A stretch of 64,000 nt of DNA from Galeruca laticollis (GCA_963921935.1 OY998180.1:114520183-114584182); one strand, 5' to 3'; positions 21,351 through 33,354 are shown, numbered from the stretch's first letter. Made by a program: numbers and translations. Notes: generated by a model from the letters alone, not told the origin.

Positions 21351-24300
21351 ATATTTTTAAACGAAGATATTTGAGTAAACAAAAACTTCGTGTCTGATTT
21401 TTGATTTGACCAAATAAAGTGCAATTATGTAATTACATTTTTTTTTAACTTCTAACATTAATCTGAAATAACGTCTATTATAGTTGTCTAGGTTACTTCA
21501 AAAGGAATAGAAATGAAGTAGATAAACATGAAATATATAGTGAGCACATAACCAATTAGAGTTATTATTTTTATAAATCATTTCTTCGATATCTACACAC
21601 TAATATAGCCATACATATTGACAAATTAAATGACGATGGAGTACCCCATGGGATGATTTGTTTTCGAACGGAATTTATTTTTATATACCTGTAGACCTAT
21701 GAAAATTTAAATTAGGACCAATCTCATTACATAAAAAGTACCGTTGTGGAAACATAGTTTTTAATAAAAATCTAAATAAAAGTTACATGTAAAAATCTCA
21801 ACGCAATTATAAAACAAATAACAAAATCACTTAACATCCAAACCACATCCTAATTTTACTATGCTGTGTCCAAACAAACAACCGTAGAGAAAATAAAATA
21901 TATTTTTTGTCTATGCTAACAACCTTTGCCACCCCTCTGAAGGTCTAAAAGCGTCAAAGCTGGAATTATACAGCCAATGATATTAAGCAATGCAACGTCT
22001 CGTGACTCGCATGCGCGTATTGATCTTGGCCACCGACGGTGCAGACATATATATGTCGGCACTCTGATGATCGCCACGCTTCCCGTACCGTTAGGCGCAG
22101 TATATTTTATTTATATGTATGTAAGAGAGTGTTCGTTCCCGTACAAACAGCTGGCATCGCGTCGATCTGAGCGCAGCCCTTGCGGGTGGCAGAACTAATT
22201 CTTACAGGCGGGATATTTAAATTTTATAGGTTGGATAATTGGTAGGTAAATTTTATAGTTTGTCTTAAAATTGTTTATTGTATAATTATTTCATTTCAAA
22301 AAACTATATTTCATTTTTTGTAATGAAATAATTATAATAAACAAGTTTGAGACAAATAATTTAGATAAATAAGAAGACAGCAAACATTTAAATTTTTTGT
22401 TAACCTGCACATAATATAAAAAAAATTATTAATCACAATTACATATTTCTACTAAAATTACATTACATTATATTTAAGAAAACTAATCCAATATCACATC
22501 AAATTGCACATTGTTATTTTAAAATTATTGACAACAAAACCAATAAACATTTTAATAAAAGGAAGTTAAAAACTAGATTCTCCATATCCATGAAGACAGG
22601 AACAGATCTGAAACAAAAAGTAAATTAAAAGTAGTACGTTTTAAGTAACAAAAAAATATTTTTGTTTGTTAGTCCTCTTACCATCATTATATTTTTCAAT
22701 TAATAAGGGAACACAAACTTTTATGAGTTGAGAAAATACGTATGATTTATGTTCTAGACAGATGAACAAATCAAAATTTATATAACCTTTTGCAAAGTGT
22801 TATTTTTTCAGTAATATTTTCTACATGAACGAAAAGTGGTGAAATATGATAACAAAGTTATGCAGTATTGAAAGAAATTTAACAAATTCTCTGTACACAA
22901 ATCAGACGTATTTTATCATCATTTTCTTTGAAGGAAGTGAAACCACGGTGGTGAACAACTAAAATATCTCTCTGCAAATTAGCCTTACATTATTCGCAAT
23001 TAAAAGTTGTACGAAACTAGAAACATAGCTTATGATGAAAATTTGAAAATGTTTTGTTCTTAAACCCAAATTGCGAAGTGGGCAAAAATATTTACTATTA
23101 ACAATTTTCTACAATACAACTATGACGAATTATAACCTGGTAATGACATTTTAAAGGTTCACTTACTTTTATTTACTTTATTAGAACGGGAAACCTAAAT
23201 AAATTGAACCAGAGATTGAACAAAACTATCCTCATCCTTAGAACTTGTAACCATAACCAATATAACCATATTTTTAGTTTTGACGCTCCACTTTGACAAA
23301 CACAAGCCGTATTCATTCAAGTCAATGTAAGATTGATTTTGTATATTTTCATTTTTAATATACTAGGATATCTTATAATATTTATTGACAATAAAGGCAA
23401 TATGTTGAAATTCAGTATCATTTATAATATTTTAAATTGTTTTATTCTATTTTGTTAATGTAAAACAGTCTTATATTTTGCGCGACTGTAAAGACTCCAT
23501 GCGCGGGGGGCGGCTCAGAAACGTTGTTCCACTTGTCGCCTATGCTCAAACCCTATCTTATATTATTTGTCTATGGGTCACACTTTTCCTTCCCTCGGTC
23601 CCGTCGTACAACTTGTACGGTACAGCTTTGATGTACTGTACTGTGTGCTAATACAACCAACTGTATAGATTTATCCCAACTCTACAAGTATAATTTTTTA
23701 GTAAAAATCCATGACACTTTACAATATAGCAAACCATAGTATTCCTAGAAGAACTGGCTCGGAATGCTTGATATTGTTGGTGTTTCTTTGTACTATCTAT
23801 AGATGAAGGTTACGGTCAGGCAGAGATGGCGTAACGTACGCCATCTACGAGAGGGTGTCGCAATCTGATGGAGACACTGTGTGAGCGGTGCCTATGTAAT
23901 ATGTAAAGGTGTTTGCGTGGATGACAGGGGTAGACAGTGGTGACGGTTCATATGCTACAACAAAAAATTTTTTTTATAGATCCATATTATTCTTTCCCTT
24001 TTTTTTAAATAGAACCAGGGAGCTTGGATCTTTTTCAGTTGATATAACACTATTATTTATTTATTGAAAAGTTTCCATCTGCCAAAATAAGGGTTCAAAT
24101 ATATTGTAGTAGGTGGAAAAAAGGTAATTCACTAGTGTTTATCATTTTCTTTTAAACGTACAACATTTTAATCTGGGAAAAACTTCTAAAAATATGATAA
24201 TTCTTAAATGCGTGATAAATTACAAAACCGCTGACTACCTAAATTAACAATTTGGCGCTTGGTTCCTTTTCAATTAGCATCGTCCAAATCATCCTCACTA

Positions 24301-24437
24301 TCGCTACTCATTTTCGATTATTTATTTTTTGTTGATCTGAAATATCAAATTACTAGACAGACGTTGACAATCTTGATTCGATCTTAAACTCAGAGTGAGT
24401 CCGACAGATAGTAATATTTGAACTCCATTTGCTTGAT
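21350..24437. other. AT-rich intergenic DNA, no gene seen
   Basis: I see no supported ORF, tRNA or LTR here. A less AT-rich patch at 21,990-22,195 and another at 23,480-23,660 interrupt AT-rich sequence and may be old element termini or promoter-like DNA. One inverted repeat is listed separately. Confidence 0.5.
22259..22356. repeat. Imperfect inverted repeat of about 37-bp arms
   Basis: TTTGTCTTAAAATTGTTTAT... at 22,259-22,295 pairs with ...ATAAACAAGTTTGAGACAAA at 22,321-22,356, with a few mismatches and a 25-nt loop. This may be a small fold-back element. Confidence 0.8.
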
Positions 24438-24470
24438 TAAAGCCAACATTCCACCGAATACGTCGCTGCA
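24438..24470 (+). repeat. Harbinger left terminal inverted repeat
   Basis: 33 bp, perfect match to the reverse complement of 29,346-29,378. Confidence 0.95.
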
Positions 24471-24600
24471 TGCTGCATCGACGTACTCACTGCAACGTCA
24501 AATGCCGGAACAGCAAAATACGTATTGATGCATTCCACCGAGTGCACTACGTGTACGGCAGTACTTGCTGTCATAGATAAGTCACTTCGAGTAGAAAAAA

Positions 24601-24890
24601 TGGCACTTTCCCCTAATAGAAAACGAATTTTGGCGTTGTTACTATTAAGAAGACAACTAAAACGTCAAGCCCAATACTGGATACATCCCCTAAACAGGGA
24701 AATAGTAGAATGTGGTGAATATCATAAATTATGCCAGGAGTTGGCAACATAACTTACAAGATATTTTCAATATTTTCGAATGAACATTGATCAATTCGAA
24801 ACACTGCATAATTTGCTCTAAGATGCAATCAAAAAAAACGAATTACAGAGATGCTATTAGAACAAGGGAACGCTTAGTTGTGACATTAAT
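24601..24890 (+). pseudogene. Harbinger transposase exon 1 (helix-turn-helix region), broken
   Basis: It starts MALSPNRKRILALLLLRRQL, continues YWIHPLNREIVECGEYHKL, then, after a stop at about 24,751, YFQYFRMNIDQFETLHNL, then in another frame YRDAIRTRERLVVTL. This is the standard HARBI1 N-terminal order. It ends at a GT donor (24,891). The matching acceptor is 28,106, and joining them keeps frame into the next motif (FLATFRSIAFSFRLG). At least one stop and one frameshift disable it. Confidence 0.75.
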
Positions 24891-25002
24891 GTAATAATAG
24901 AAATGGAATAAAGGTACTATTATTTTTATTGAGCTATATATTTTAATACAATGAAGTGTAATTTGTATCTGTAGATGTGGAAGGGGCTGATGACAAACAC
25001 TG

Positions 25003-27233
25003 CCCAGATAGCACTAAATATTCAATGGACGTTTTAAAAATATTCGATTTCGGATATTGTAATATTATATGGACCCACTTTAAATATTTATATCATTTCT
25101 CGAATATTCTATGGACCACGAAATGGGAAATTTTTTAAATATTGTATGAATATTCTTTAAAAGTTTCCAAGGAATATTCAAGAATATTCTGAGGATATCT
25201 GTTGAATGTATATAACAAGATAATCCAGAATATTCATAGAACATTCCAATATGCATATTCTACAAATATCCAAGTAATATTAAGAATATTATGAGGATAT
25301 CTGTGGAACATATATAGCAAAATGGATGATACCCTAATTTTCAATTGAAAAATTAAATCATGGGAAACGTAGAGTTCATACATAAATATAAGATGTACCT
25401 CATAACATAACTGAAACTAACATAATTTTCAAATACGAGATTACAAAATTTACTGACTTCCTCCATACTCAACGACACTTTTTGAAACCGGTTTCTGCCG
25501 TTCTTTACATTTGGCTAGGAAAATTTCCTGTTTTCAATTCAACTTCTTTGTTTGTTATGTTCTTGTCCAACTTTTGGACGGCATCTGAAACAATAAAATA
25601 TTATAGTTATTTTTTTACTAGTAAGTAATTTCTATTCTACTGTGATTTTTGTGTATATATTTATAACAATTTAAAATGTAATCTTGCAAACTGAAACTTA
25701 AAAGATGAAATTAAACGAGCATGTTTTGCCAAAAAAAAGTCTTGCTGAAGACACTGAAAACGCGAAATATTCCAAACAAAATAGTGATTAGAAGTTAGTT
25801 GTTTCTTGTACATGCTATATTAAATTAATTTACATGTGCATTCCAAAATAAAATAACATGATTATACCTATTTCCCTTTATATGCATGCATATACTGTAG
25901 CCCTCCATTAGACACTCTGTCAGGATTTTTTGCAAGAATCTTCTAATATATTGTTACAAATAAGTACTTTCCAATCTTGCCAGAGGTACAACCTAAAATT
26001 ATATTAATATGGAAGTTAATGCCATAAGTTTTAAAAATTGAACAATTACAGTTTAAAAGCAAAATTATAACAAACGAAGAAAAATATAAGACTGCTTCAT
26101 TTGTGTGAACAGTATACATATGCATTAAACTATATAATTAACCAACAATTACTTTTATTTACCAAATGTCAGAACTAATTTACCTTTGAATTATCAGATT
26201 ACCAGTTCTGTAGAGCTTTCAAGTAAATCCGAATTAATAAAATAAATAGAGGTAACTATAGGCAATTTGATTAAGGAACTCATAGCATACATCTCGGTAA
26301 CATAATTACGTGAAACTACCTGAGAAAATAAAATTTTGTTGTACCTTTAGCAACGATATCAATTTCTACTCAGTTACAAGCATTCTTTCGCTATTGGGAG
26401 TTATGGGATAATTTATATGATAAAAGGAAAAATTACAACTGAAAACATTTAACCAATAATTTTGTTACAAAAATTTGGGAAATCAACAATTATTTGAATA
26501 TTTTCATGCACTAAAATATAAAAAGTAACACATAAATACTCCAATATTTCGAGGCAGTTTCATTTTGATTTGGATATAATATTGAATGTTCAACTTACAA
26601 AATATTCATAGGATTCTTTGTTCAGCATAGCTGACTCAACTGCTTCAAACTTTGCCTCATCATTTATTGGAAGTTGTAGCAGCAACTCGATAATTTTCTA
26701 AGAAATGCTTTGATAAATCAACAGGCAATAAAAACATACAATAAAACGTACCTGTTTTGATGCGTGAGGTCGTACGTATTAGTTCCACCCGTACCATAGG
26801 ACACACCGTAGAAACAAATTTGAACAACTTATCACTGGTAAAAGATTGACTGAATAATTAACCTTCAAAAATAATGAATCATACTATTACTATTTCACCA
26901 ATAACAATAACCTATATAAGATGGTCTAACCGCCATTTTTCGCTGGTCGTTACCATCAACTGTCAACTGCAACCACAGACTGCAACTACTGACGCATGCG
27001 CATGGAACAGAAAAAGCGATTGAACAAAAATCAATAATCATAGAATATTCTTAGAATTATTTGATTCGAATATTCGAAGAAGAATAATCTGAGGATATTC
27101 TAACTGGACTTACAATGAATATTCGATGTAGGTATACCGACAGATATTCTAGATATCCCCAGAATAACCCTATAATATTTGGATATATATCTTCCAAATC
27201 GAAGACTGTTAGAACATCCCATGGATATCTGGG
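25003..27233. mobile_element. Putative non-autonomous element nested in the Harbinger intron
   Basis: CCCAGATA at 25,003-25,010 faces TATCTGGG at 27,226-27,233, with TG on both outer sides. Both subterminal regions (25,010-25,320 and 27,040-27,230) are crowded with AATATTC/GAATATT palindromes and GGATATCTG motifs. The left end also has a repeated block (AGAATATTCTGAGGATATCTG and AGAATATTATGAGGATATCTG). The interior is AT-rich without a supported gene. The element's family and target duplication are not established. Confidence 0.5.
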
Positions 27234-27811
27234 TGGAAGGTCTACTGCCAGATTTGTTTCCGAATTCAAGATTGAATAGCAGCTTTTGAATTTCTATCCT
27301 AGCTACCATGTTATTCCGTGGTGACAATCTCTTCAGAAGCGGCACGCAACTTAGCATAAACTGCTCGTCGGGATCGTCTGCTTTCGTAATAATTTCCATT
27401 AACTGGTCATCAGATATTTTCGAAGCATTCTTTTTGTGAGCAGGTAATTTTGTCTGTGTTGGTATAGATCGTGTAGTAAATGTCGACTTTGGAGTATTCT
27501 CGGAAGCTCTTATAACATTTTCTGTATGATCGGCATCCTGATCTATCTCTTTTTCTGAATTTTCCACATTCTGTTCTGAAGCCGATTGCGAATTGTCATC
27601 TGGAAAACTACTATGTGATTCATCTTGTAAAGAATAGCTGGAGAAGGTCTCTTTAAATTCGATGAATGGAATTAAACATAGCATTTGATCATAATATAGC
27701 CATTTCATTTTTTTCCTCCAGCGGCACCAGAAGGTTTTGTTTTTGACAATCTATAATGTTTAATAAAAGCATCACGTAGACTTCGCCAACGCTTCGGAAT
27801 ATTTTCGATAT
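27232..27811 (-). pseudogene. Harbinger MADF-BESS protein, exon 2 (rest of MADF, acidic linker, BESS)
   Basis: After a TTTCAG acceptor the frame reads IENIPKRWRSLRDAFIKHYR, completing MADF. A one-base loss in a run of seven As (27,708-27,714) shifts the frame just before MKWLYYDQMLCLIPF. The linker is acidic, and a BESS-like motif follows (EQFMLSCVPLLKRLSPRNN). The reading frame then meets the nested element at about 27,232, which removes the natural C-terminus. The exon lies inside the intron of the plus-strand transposase. Confidence 0.75.
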
Positions 27812-28106
27812 CTGAAATTAAAATAAAATACTGTGAATTAAAAGTCCAATAATATACCAGATGTCTAATTGCGATGCCGGTAAACTCCAATCTGCATTCT
27901 TACAAATGCCGAATTTCAGTCTGAAATTTTGGATCGCTGGTCAGATCCATAAAACATACAAATTTCAGTCTAAATAAAAATACAATGCATAGGCATCTGT
28001 GTTATTGTGCAAAAGGCTATGTCATATCTCCTCTATTACAAAAATATTTATAAAAGCGTAAAAAATACATGGGTTTCATTTGGGAAAAAATATATTCTAG
28101 TTTCAG

Positions 28107-28898
28107 ATTTTTGGCAACTTTTAGATCTATCGCATTTAGCTTTCGTTTAGGGGAAACAACTATAAACAGAATTGTCAAAGAGACTTGTTTTGCTATAAAG
28201 GATATAGTTACGCCCTTATATATTGCAAAGCCTACTAGCGAAAAATGGACCAAAGTACAAATGGATTTGTATGAGAAATGGAACTTTCCCAATTGTGTGG
28301 GTGCTGTTGATGACAAACATGTGCAAGTATTTGCTCCCAAAAAATCAGGATCAACAATTTCAACTACAAAGTAGGCTTTTCCATCGTATTAATGGCAGTA
28401 GTAGACGCTAATTATAGATATATGACCATTGACGTAGGTGCATTTGGAGGAAATAGCGACGGCGGAATATTTGCAAATTGTAACTTCGGAAAATCGTGGT
28501 TATCTAACAGCTGTAATCTAGAGTTACCAAAAAGTCAACCCCTTCCCTTCACCAACACAACTACTCCCTTAGTTATTGTTGCGGATGAAGTATTTCCTTT
28601 AAAAGAAAATATTTTACGTCCATTTCCGGGAAAAAAATTATCTGAACGAGAAAGGATTTTCAATTACCGCTTATCAAGAGCAAAAAGAGTAGTAGAAAAT
28701 GCTTTTGGTATCACTGCCCATACTTGGAGAATATTATTAAAGCATTTGGAGGTTGATGTTGAGTTTGTTACATTAATAACTTTAGCCTGTTGTATACTAC
28801 ACAATTATTTGTTAATTGACAACACGAAATTTACAAATAATTCCAATTCTTCTTCAACTCACATACAGCTTAACGATACAAATAGTCATAATCACTGA
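28107..28898 (+). pseudogene. Harbinger transposase exon 2 (DDE nuclease), one frameshift
   Basis: This exon carries the catalytic domain: NFPNCVGAVDDKHVQVFAP (first D), IVADEVFPLKENILRPFPG (second D) and SRAKRVVENAFGITAHTWR (E). A one-base frameshift near 28,351 separates the first part from the rest. The C-terminus is Ser/Asn-rich and stops at 28,898. It sits entirely within the intron of the opposite-strand MADF-BESS gene. Acceptor TTTCAG ends at 28,106. Confidence 0.85.
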
Positions 28899-29041
28899 TA
28901 TGCCAGACCTAACCCACAATCATTAGATATGCGTAATTCATTTGCAGATTGGTTTATCTCCCCAGCAGGGGAGGTACCGTGGCAGTATGATGCCATAAAA
29001 AATTAAATAAATAAGTTCTGTAAAGAATCAAATAAACTTAC

Positions 29042-29234
29042 CACTTGAACTAATGTCTTTCGCTACTTCTTTCCAGGCAGTTTCACGAGCATTGACACTT
29101 TTATAAGTCGATAAACTTTTGTCGTATAATATGGGATGATTTTCAATTCCTATAATTAACTGTTCTTCGATATTGTTCGGCAAAACAAAATCAACTGATG
29201 GTTGTTTCACTGCATTGAGCGTCTCACCGTACAC
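29042..29234 (-). CDS. Harbinger MADF-BESS protein, exon 1 (MADF, first part)
   Basis: MYGETLNAVKQPSVDF opens the frame, followed by the MADF pattern IIGIENHPILYDKSLSTYK and ARETAWKEVAKDI. The exon ends at a consensus GTAAGT donor at 29,041. Spliced to 27,811 it continues with the same domain. MADF proteins help Harbinger transposases bind element ends and enter the nucleus. No stop lies in this exon. Confidence 0.8.
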
Positions 29235-29345
29235 AGGAGCAGTGGCTTAGCTCTTAGCTGCAGCGGACTTGTTGGGGGTTCCATTACAAATCGAGTAAAT
29301 CATAAACTATGCATTGCCATATTAAGCTGCTCCGGCAGTCCGTTG

Positions 29346-29378
29346 TGCAGCGACGTATTCGGTGGAATGTTGGCTTTA
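29346..29378 (-). repeat. Harbinger right terminal inverted repeat
   Basis: 33 bp, perfect partner of 24,438-24,470, followed by TTA overlap consistent with a 3-bp target duplication. Confidence 0.95.
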
Positions 29379-29984
29379 CACCTTTTAATTCGGGTACGTC
29401 ATATGGAGTAATAAGATCCAAGCTGTTCGTTAACAACGAAATAGAGTAAAAAGTGCACGCTCTCCATGCGCCTGGACCCTCTGTAGAGCAAATAGGGTTG
29501 CCTGTATTTGAAAGGTTGTGTTACCCGATTTTTCCTCATTAGTGGTTTTCAAACATAAATAATTGAAATAGAAATACACTTAAATGCAAAATTCGTTGGT
29601 TTTAAAAGAATTAATAGCTATCAAAGTAGCAAAGAATCGTCATATTATGCAAGATGTTCATTTGTTAGTCCAAAAGATGAACTATAAGTACAAACTAGTT
29701 TGGAATTTGTAATGCATTTCAGACTTAACTAGAGAATATTGCTACTAATTCTTTTTTTAACTTTAGCTGAGGAGTATGTGTACATTCCTTCAACTCTTGA
29801 CGTTTAACAAACTTTTGAAATAACCAATGATGAAGGTGGTAACGAAAGTGAAGAGGAAAATGAAGTAGTACTGAGGAAAGCAAACTTTGGAATGAAGAAA
29901 GTACGTTGTTTTTGATTCATCTAACTAGAAGAAAAACGAAAACAATTTAATACATGTATTAAGAAACATTTATGGATGGATATT
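29379..29984. other. Spacer with a short acidic coding-like fragment
   Basis: 29,762-29,905 on the plus strand reads EEYVYIPSTLDV, a stop, then NDEGGNESEEENEVVLRK, an exon-like acidic peptide with one stop. No domain is recognised. The rest shows nothing. Confidence 0.35.
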
Positions 29985-30423
29985 GTCAAAAAATGTATCA
30001 GTGTCAGCATACTCATTATCGCTATCATCGCTGGAAGGAATATAGGAATCACTGGAATCAGGATTTTGCTTAGATTCTTCTGAAGAGGAATAAACATATA
30101 TTCTCGGTTAGGTTCGTTTTCAGGATGATGAAGGTATTTCTTCTTCCATTTCCAGATTTTCCAAAGAAGTAGTTAGAAGATTAACGGATAAGGTCTCTGG
30201 ATCAGGAACATCGCTACGTGACTCCTTATATTTATCTGTTACACCAGAACTAGTACAAGCCACAACAGGACATAAACTATTGAAGGTGTTACCCGATGAG
30301 TTTTCTGGGGCAGGAACATTGCTGGGCGACTCCTTTAACTGTTAAATCAGTACTAGTACTAGGCACAGGACTAGCTGTAGTTTCTTTCGACAATTTCAAA
30401 TTTTCTTACTTCTCGAAGTCATG
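29985..30423 (-). pseudogene. Acidic Ser/Pro-rich N-terminal fragment, possibly of the DUF7869-like family
   Basis: From 30,423 the minus strand has repeated phrases SPSNVPAPENSSGN and SRSDVPDPETLSVN, then, after stops, PDSSDSYIPSSDDSDNEY. The last resembles the acidic DxDxxPxxES stretch of the gene at 15,297-17,625. Several stops are present. The family link is tentative. Confidence 0.35.
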
Positions 30424-30950
30424 ATTCTGTAATAAATAAACAACCTGCATAGAAAAATGGAAGAAGAGTCCATTTATCCGATGCTTATGGCATTTTGAAC
30501 GCTTATTCTAACTGATTGAAAATGCTATGATTTTAGTTAAATTCAATTTCCTTCATTTGTTTAAATAATATAAGCATTATCGCATTAGAATAATGGTATT
30601 GTTTTTGGCTTTTAATAAATAGGTAATTGTATTTAAAAAATACATCATATCAGCATTAGTTATGACACTTTCATTTTGAAATCAAAATATTCCGAAACCG
30701 GTACACATTATCGAGTTTTACAAAGAGTGTAAAATTGAATGCTGTTTGTGTTTACATAAAATTTGGGCTACAAAATTCAACTAGCGCCCCCTGTGAGAGG
30801 CAGATATAAAAACAAATTTAGGTGATCCGTCAGCTACCAAAACATATTCGTACAAAATTTCATTAAAATGTCGCCAGTAGTTTTAACATAATCGTAAAAA
30901 TTGTGTATAAGACTTATTTTTTCCACACTCTTCATCTTGAAAACAGATGC
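30424..30950. other. AT-rich spacer, no gene seen
   Basis: No ORF, RNA or clear repeat is recognised here. Confidence 0.5.
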
Positions 30951-31004
30951 TGTTACGAATTTTTTTTACTAAGCGAAGCCAACTTATTTTGCAGTGTTCT
31001 ACCT

Positions 31005-31365
31005 ATAGTAGCAAGTGGGTGACTTTTTCTTGAATCACCCTGTAGTAATTGTGTCACCCTATACATCGTACGATTTGATACCACATCTTTTGAAAAGTGT
31101 GTACTTGCTTTACCCACTTTAACCTCGTCAGGAGGTTTTTGGACTGATAATATTAACATTGAAAAACAAAAATACTAGTTACAGTTGATTGCCTCTATTT
31201 ATCTAAAAATAAAAATAATGGCTCGTGTAGGATTTGAACCTGCGACCTCCACTTGGAAAGGAAAAGTGTGGTGCTCTAACCAACTGAGCTAACGAGCCTT
31301 GTACGTCTATTAGTCCAAACTATTTCACAAGCGTCATTGTGTGGTGTAAACTAACACCCGTATTC
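31005..31365 (-). repeat. Dispersed repeat carrying the tRNA-like unit, copy 3 (diverged)
   Basis: It matches 418-760 over the TGATTC fold-back, the CACATxTTTTGAAAAGTGTG stretch, the tRNA-like unit and about 60 bp beyond. Outside the tRNA-like unit it has many substitutions and a 24-nt insertion near 31,110. It is clearly older than the copy 1/copy 2 split. Confidence 0.65.
31219..31298 (-). tRNA. tRNA-like unit, copy 3, identical to copies 1 and 2
   Basis: All 80 nt equal 616-695 by direct reading, although both flanks have diverged. Same acceptor, D and T arms and same enlarged anticodon arm. This contrast is the best argument that the unit is under selection or has been homogenised. Confidence 0.55.
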
Positions 31366-31890
31366 AGAACACTCGATTAAGATATAATGGCACTGTAATA
31401 TTTTAACGAAGACGTTAATTTTGACAGTTCTCTCTGTTAAATGTTTATAACGGATCCGTCAATATAACAAGCCGTTATATGACAAAACGGACCCGTTTGA
31501 CACTAAATGGTATTCAGAAACCAAATTTTTGTTTAACGGTTCCGTTATACTTGACATAAGCTAAAATATAATCAGTGCTCAACAACTGGTTAAGTTGTCA
31601 TTATTGTCAATCTGTTGAAAGTTCTTGCTAATAAAGGCTTTATAATATTGTTTAAAATTGCTGTTGGAAATAATTAAAAGGTAAACAAACATTTTAATAA
31701 CTTCTACCTTTTTTTAATAAAATAAGACCTTTATTGTTCATAAACTTTTATTCAAATTTGACATTCCATTTAAAATTACAAATGTTTTCTAGGACGACAT
31801 TGGAATAAATTATCAAATAAAATACGATTAATAAAGTAAACTTTTATTTCAACTTAATAAAAGTTATTTGATTCTACGCATCTTTTTCAA
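31366..31890. other. 5' flank of the third Harbinger, with short repeated motifs
   Basis: GGTATTCAGAAA-like motifs and ACGGATCCGT/ACGGACCCGT motifs recur at 31,360-31,560 and may be the terminal region of a Harbinger-type element. No gene is seen. Confidence 0.4.
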
Positions 31891-32951
31891 TAATGGTTAC
31901 AGACTTCTTTATTGGAGGAAAGTGATAGAGAGGAGCAACCCAGATATCGAAGAATTCGATTCATAAGACCTCCAATTAATGTCTTTGTGAAATATGATAA
32001 TGTTGATTTTAAGGTCAGATTTCGTTTTCGTAAAGATCGACATTGTAGTAAATATTGTAGATAGAATTGGTAATCATCTGGAGCCAAAAGTTCATGGTAA
32101 CCGTTCTATAGAACTAATGTGCCAACTACGTCTAACATTGCGATTTTATGCAACTGGTGCATTTCAAAATTGTATTGGAGACAATGTCAATATTTCGCAG
32201 TCCTCAGTGTCACGAATAATTAAAAGAGTTACGCACTATATTGCACTGTTAGGACAAGAAGAAATTAAAATACCATCGACCCAGGAAGAAATTCTTGAAG
32301 TGTGTACCCAATTTTACGCCATAAGAAATTTCCCCATAGTCATTGGTGATGTGGATTGTACGCATATAAAAATATTGTCTCCTGGAGGAAGAGATGCAGA
32401 ACTGTATCGCAACCGAAGAGAATACTTTTCTTTAAACGTTCAGGTAGTGTGTGACGCACATTTAAAAATAAAGCACCATAATATCACGTTGGCCCGGCTC
32501 AGTACACGATTCAACTATATTGAATGATAACCCCCTAGTTGTTAATTTGACTCGTGGAAGATATGACAGAAACAATTTTCTCCTAGGTGATAGTGGATAT
32601 CCATGTAAAACGTATTTATTAACACCGGTGTTAAACCCAAGAACTCCAGCTGAAGAAGAGTACAACAGAGCCTAAATTGCTACAAGAAATACTGTGGAGA
32701 GGTGTTTCGGAGTTCTTAAACGAAGATTTGCCTGTTTGTCTGTAGGTTTAAGGACGAACGTGCATACCACAGCAGCAGTTATAGTTGCTTGTGCTGTATT
32801 ACATAATATTGCCATTGATCTTGGGGATTTTTTCGAAAACGATCCTGATGAAGATTTGCAAATTATTGAAAATAATGATGTTGCACTAATTCGCAAACGC
32901 AATGTGAATACAACAGTTAGAAATGCCATTATTGAAGGTTATTTTACCTGA
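31891..32951 (+). pseudogene. PIF/Harbinger DDE transposase, third lineage, frameshifted
   Basis: A HARBI1-like protein differing from the other two in the window. Segments are RRIRFIRPPINVF, then LCQLRLTLRFYATG-like sequence (LMCQLRLTLRFYATGAFQ), a helix-turn-helix (NISQSSVSRIIKRV), IGDVDCTHIKILSPGG (first D), FLLGDSGYPCKTYLLTP (second D) and RNTVERCFGVLKRRF (E). Frameshifts lie near 32,035 and 32,465, and a stop at 32,673 precedes the E block. The C-terminus is acidic and ends at 32,951. All three catalytic residues are recognisable, and the length is close to the family norm. Confidence 0.85.
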
Positions 32952-33084
32952 AAATAAACTTAGATCATTTGTTTATACCTACTGTGTTTTATTTGAAACT
33001 GAATTAGCAAATAAATTTTTTATATTAGCATTTTTAACTGAAAAACTTCATGCATAAACGAAATAAAACTCTTTTCATTTAAAT

Positions 33085-33354
33085 ATTATTTTTTAATAAT
33101 AACTCATATTTTTTCTTTTCATTTTTATATCCCACATTAGGCTTTGCCGCTGGAGTATATACAATGTTTTTTGTGTCATTGCCTCATACTGGGCATTCTT
33201 TAATTTTTGTAAAATATTTTTTTTCAATGCCTCCCAACTGATATTGTCCTGTTTTTTTTATTCTGCTGGACACGGAATGTAGGCTTAGGGATTGGTTGAT
33301 CGGGTGGAATGGGTGCAATCAACAGAAATGACCTCTGTCACTAAAACCGGCTCC
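33085..33354 (-). pseudogene. Possible Harbinger-associated Myb/SANT-like partner, C-terminal remnant
   Basis: The minus strand from 33,354 starts MEPVLVTEVISV. After frame breaks it gives NISWEALKKNILQKL and ALTQ-type helical sequence rich in Lys/Leu (KMKRKKYELLLK). It lies 3' of, and convergent with, the transposase, the usual place for the second Harbinger gene. The DNA-binding domain is not seen. Confidence 0.4.

Larger units (their letters stand above)
24438..29378. mobile_element. Two-gene PIF/Harbinger element with perfect 33-bp terminal repeats and a nested insert
   Basis: TAAAGCCAACATTCC... (24,438-24,470, ending ...CGTCGCTGCA) is exactly reverse-complemented at 29,346-29,378. TTA lies at both outer edges (24,437-24,439 and 29,376-29,378), matching the 3-bp TWA target preference of Harbinger if one extra A is allowed at the left. 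The element carries a plus-strand transposase and a minus-strand MADF-BESS gene. A further element occupies about 25,003-27,233. Without it the Harbinger would be about 2.7 kb. Confidence 0.85.

Noticed and set aside
24438..29378. Transposase at 28,107-28,898 as a separate element from 24,601-24,890
   Set aside because: The 33-bp terminal repeats enclose both parts, and the GT (24,891) and AG (28,106) junction keeps frame between adjacent HARBI1 motifs.
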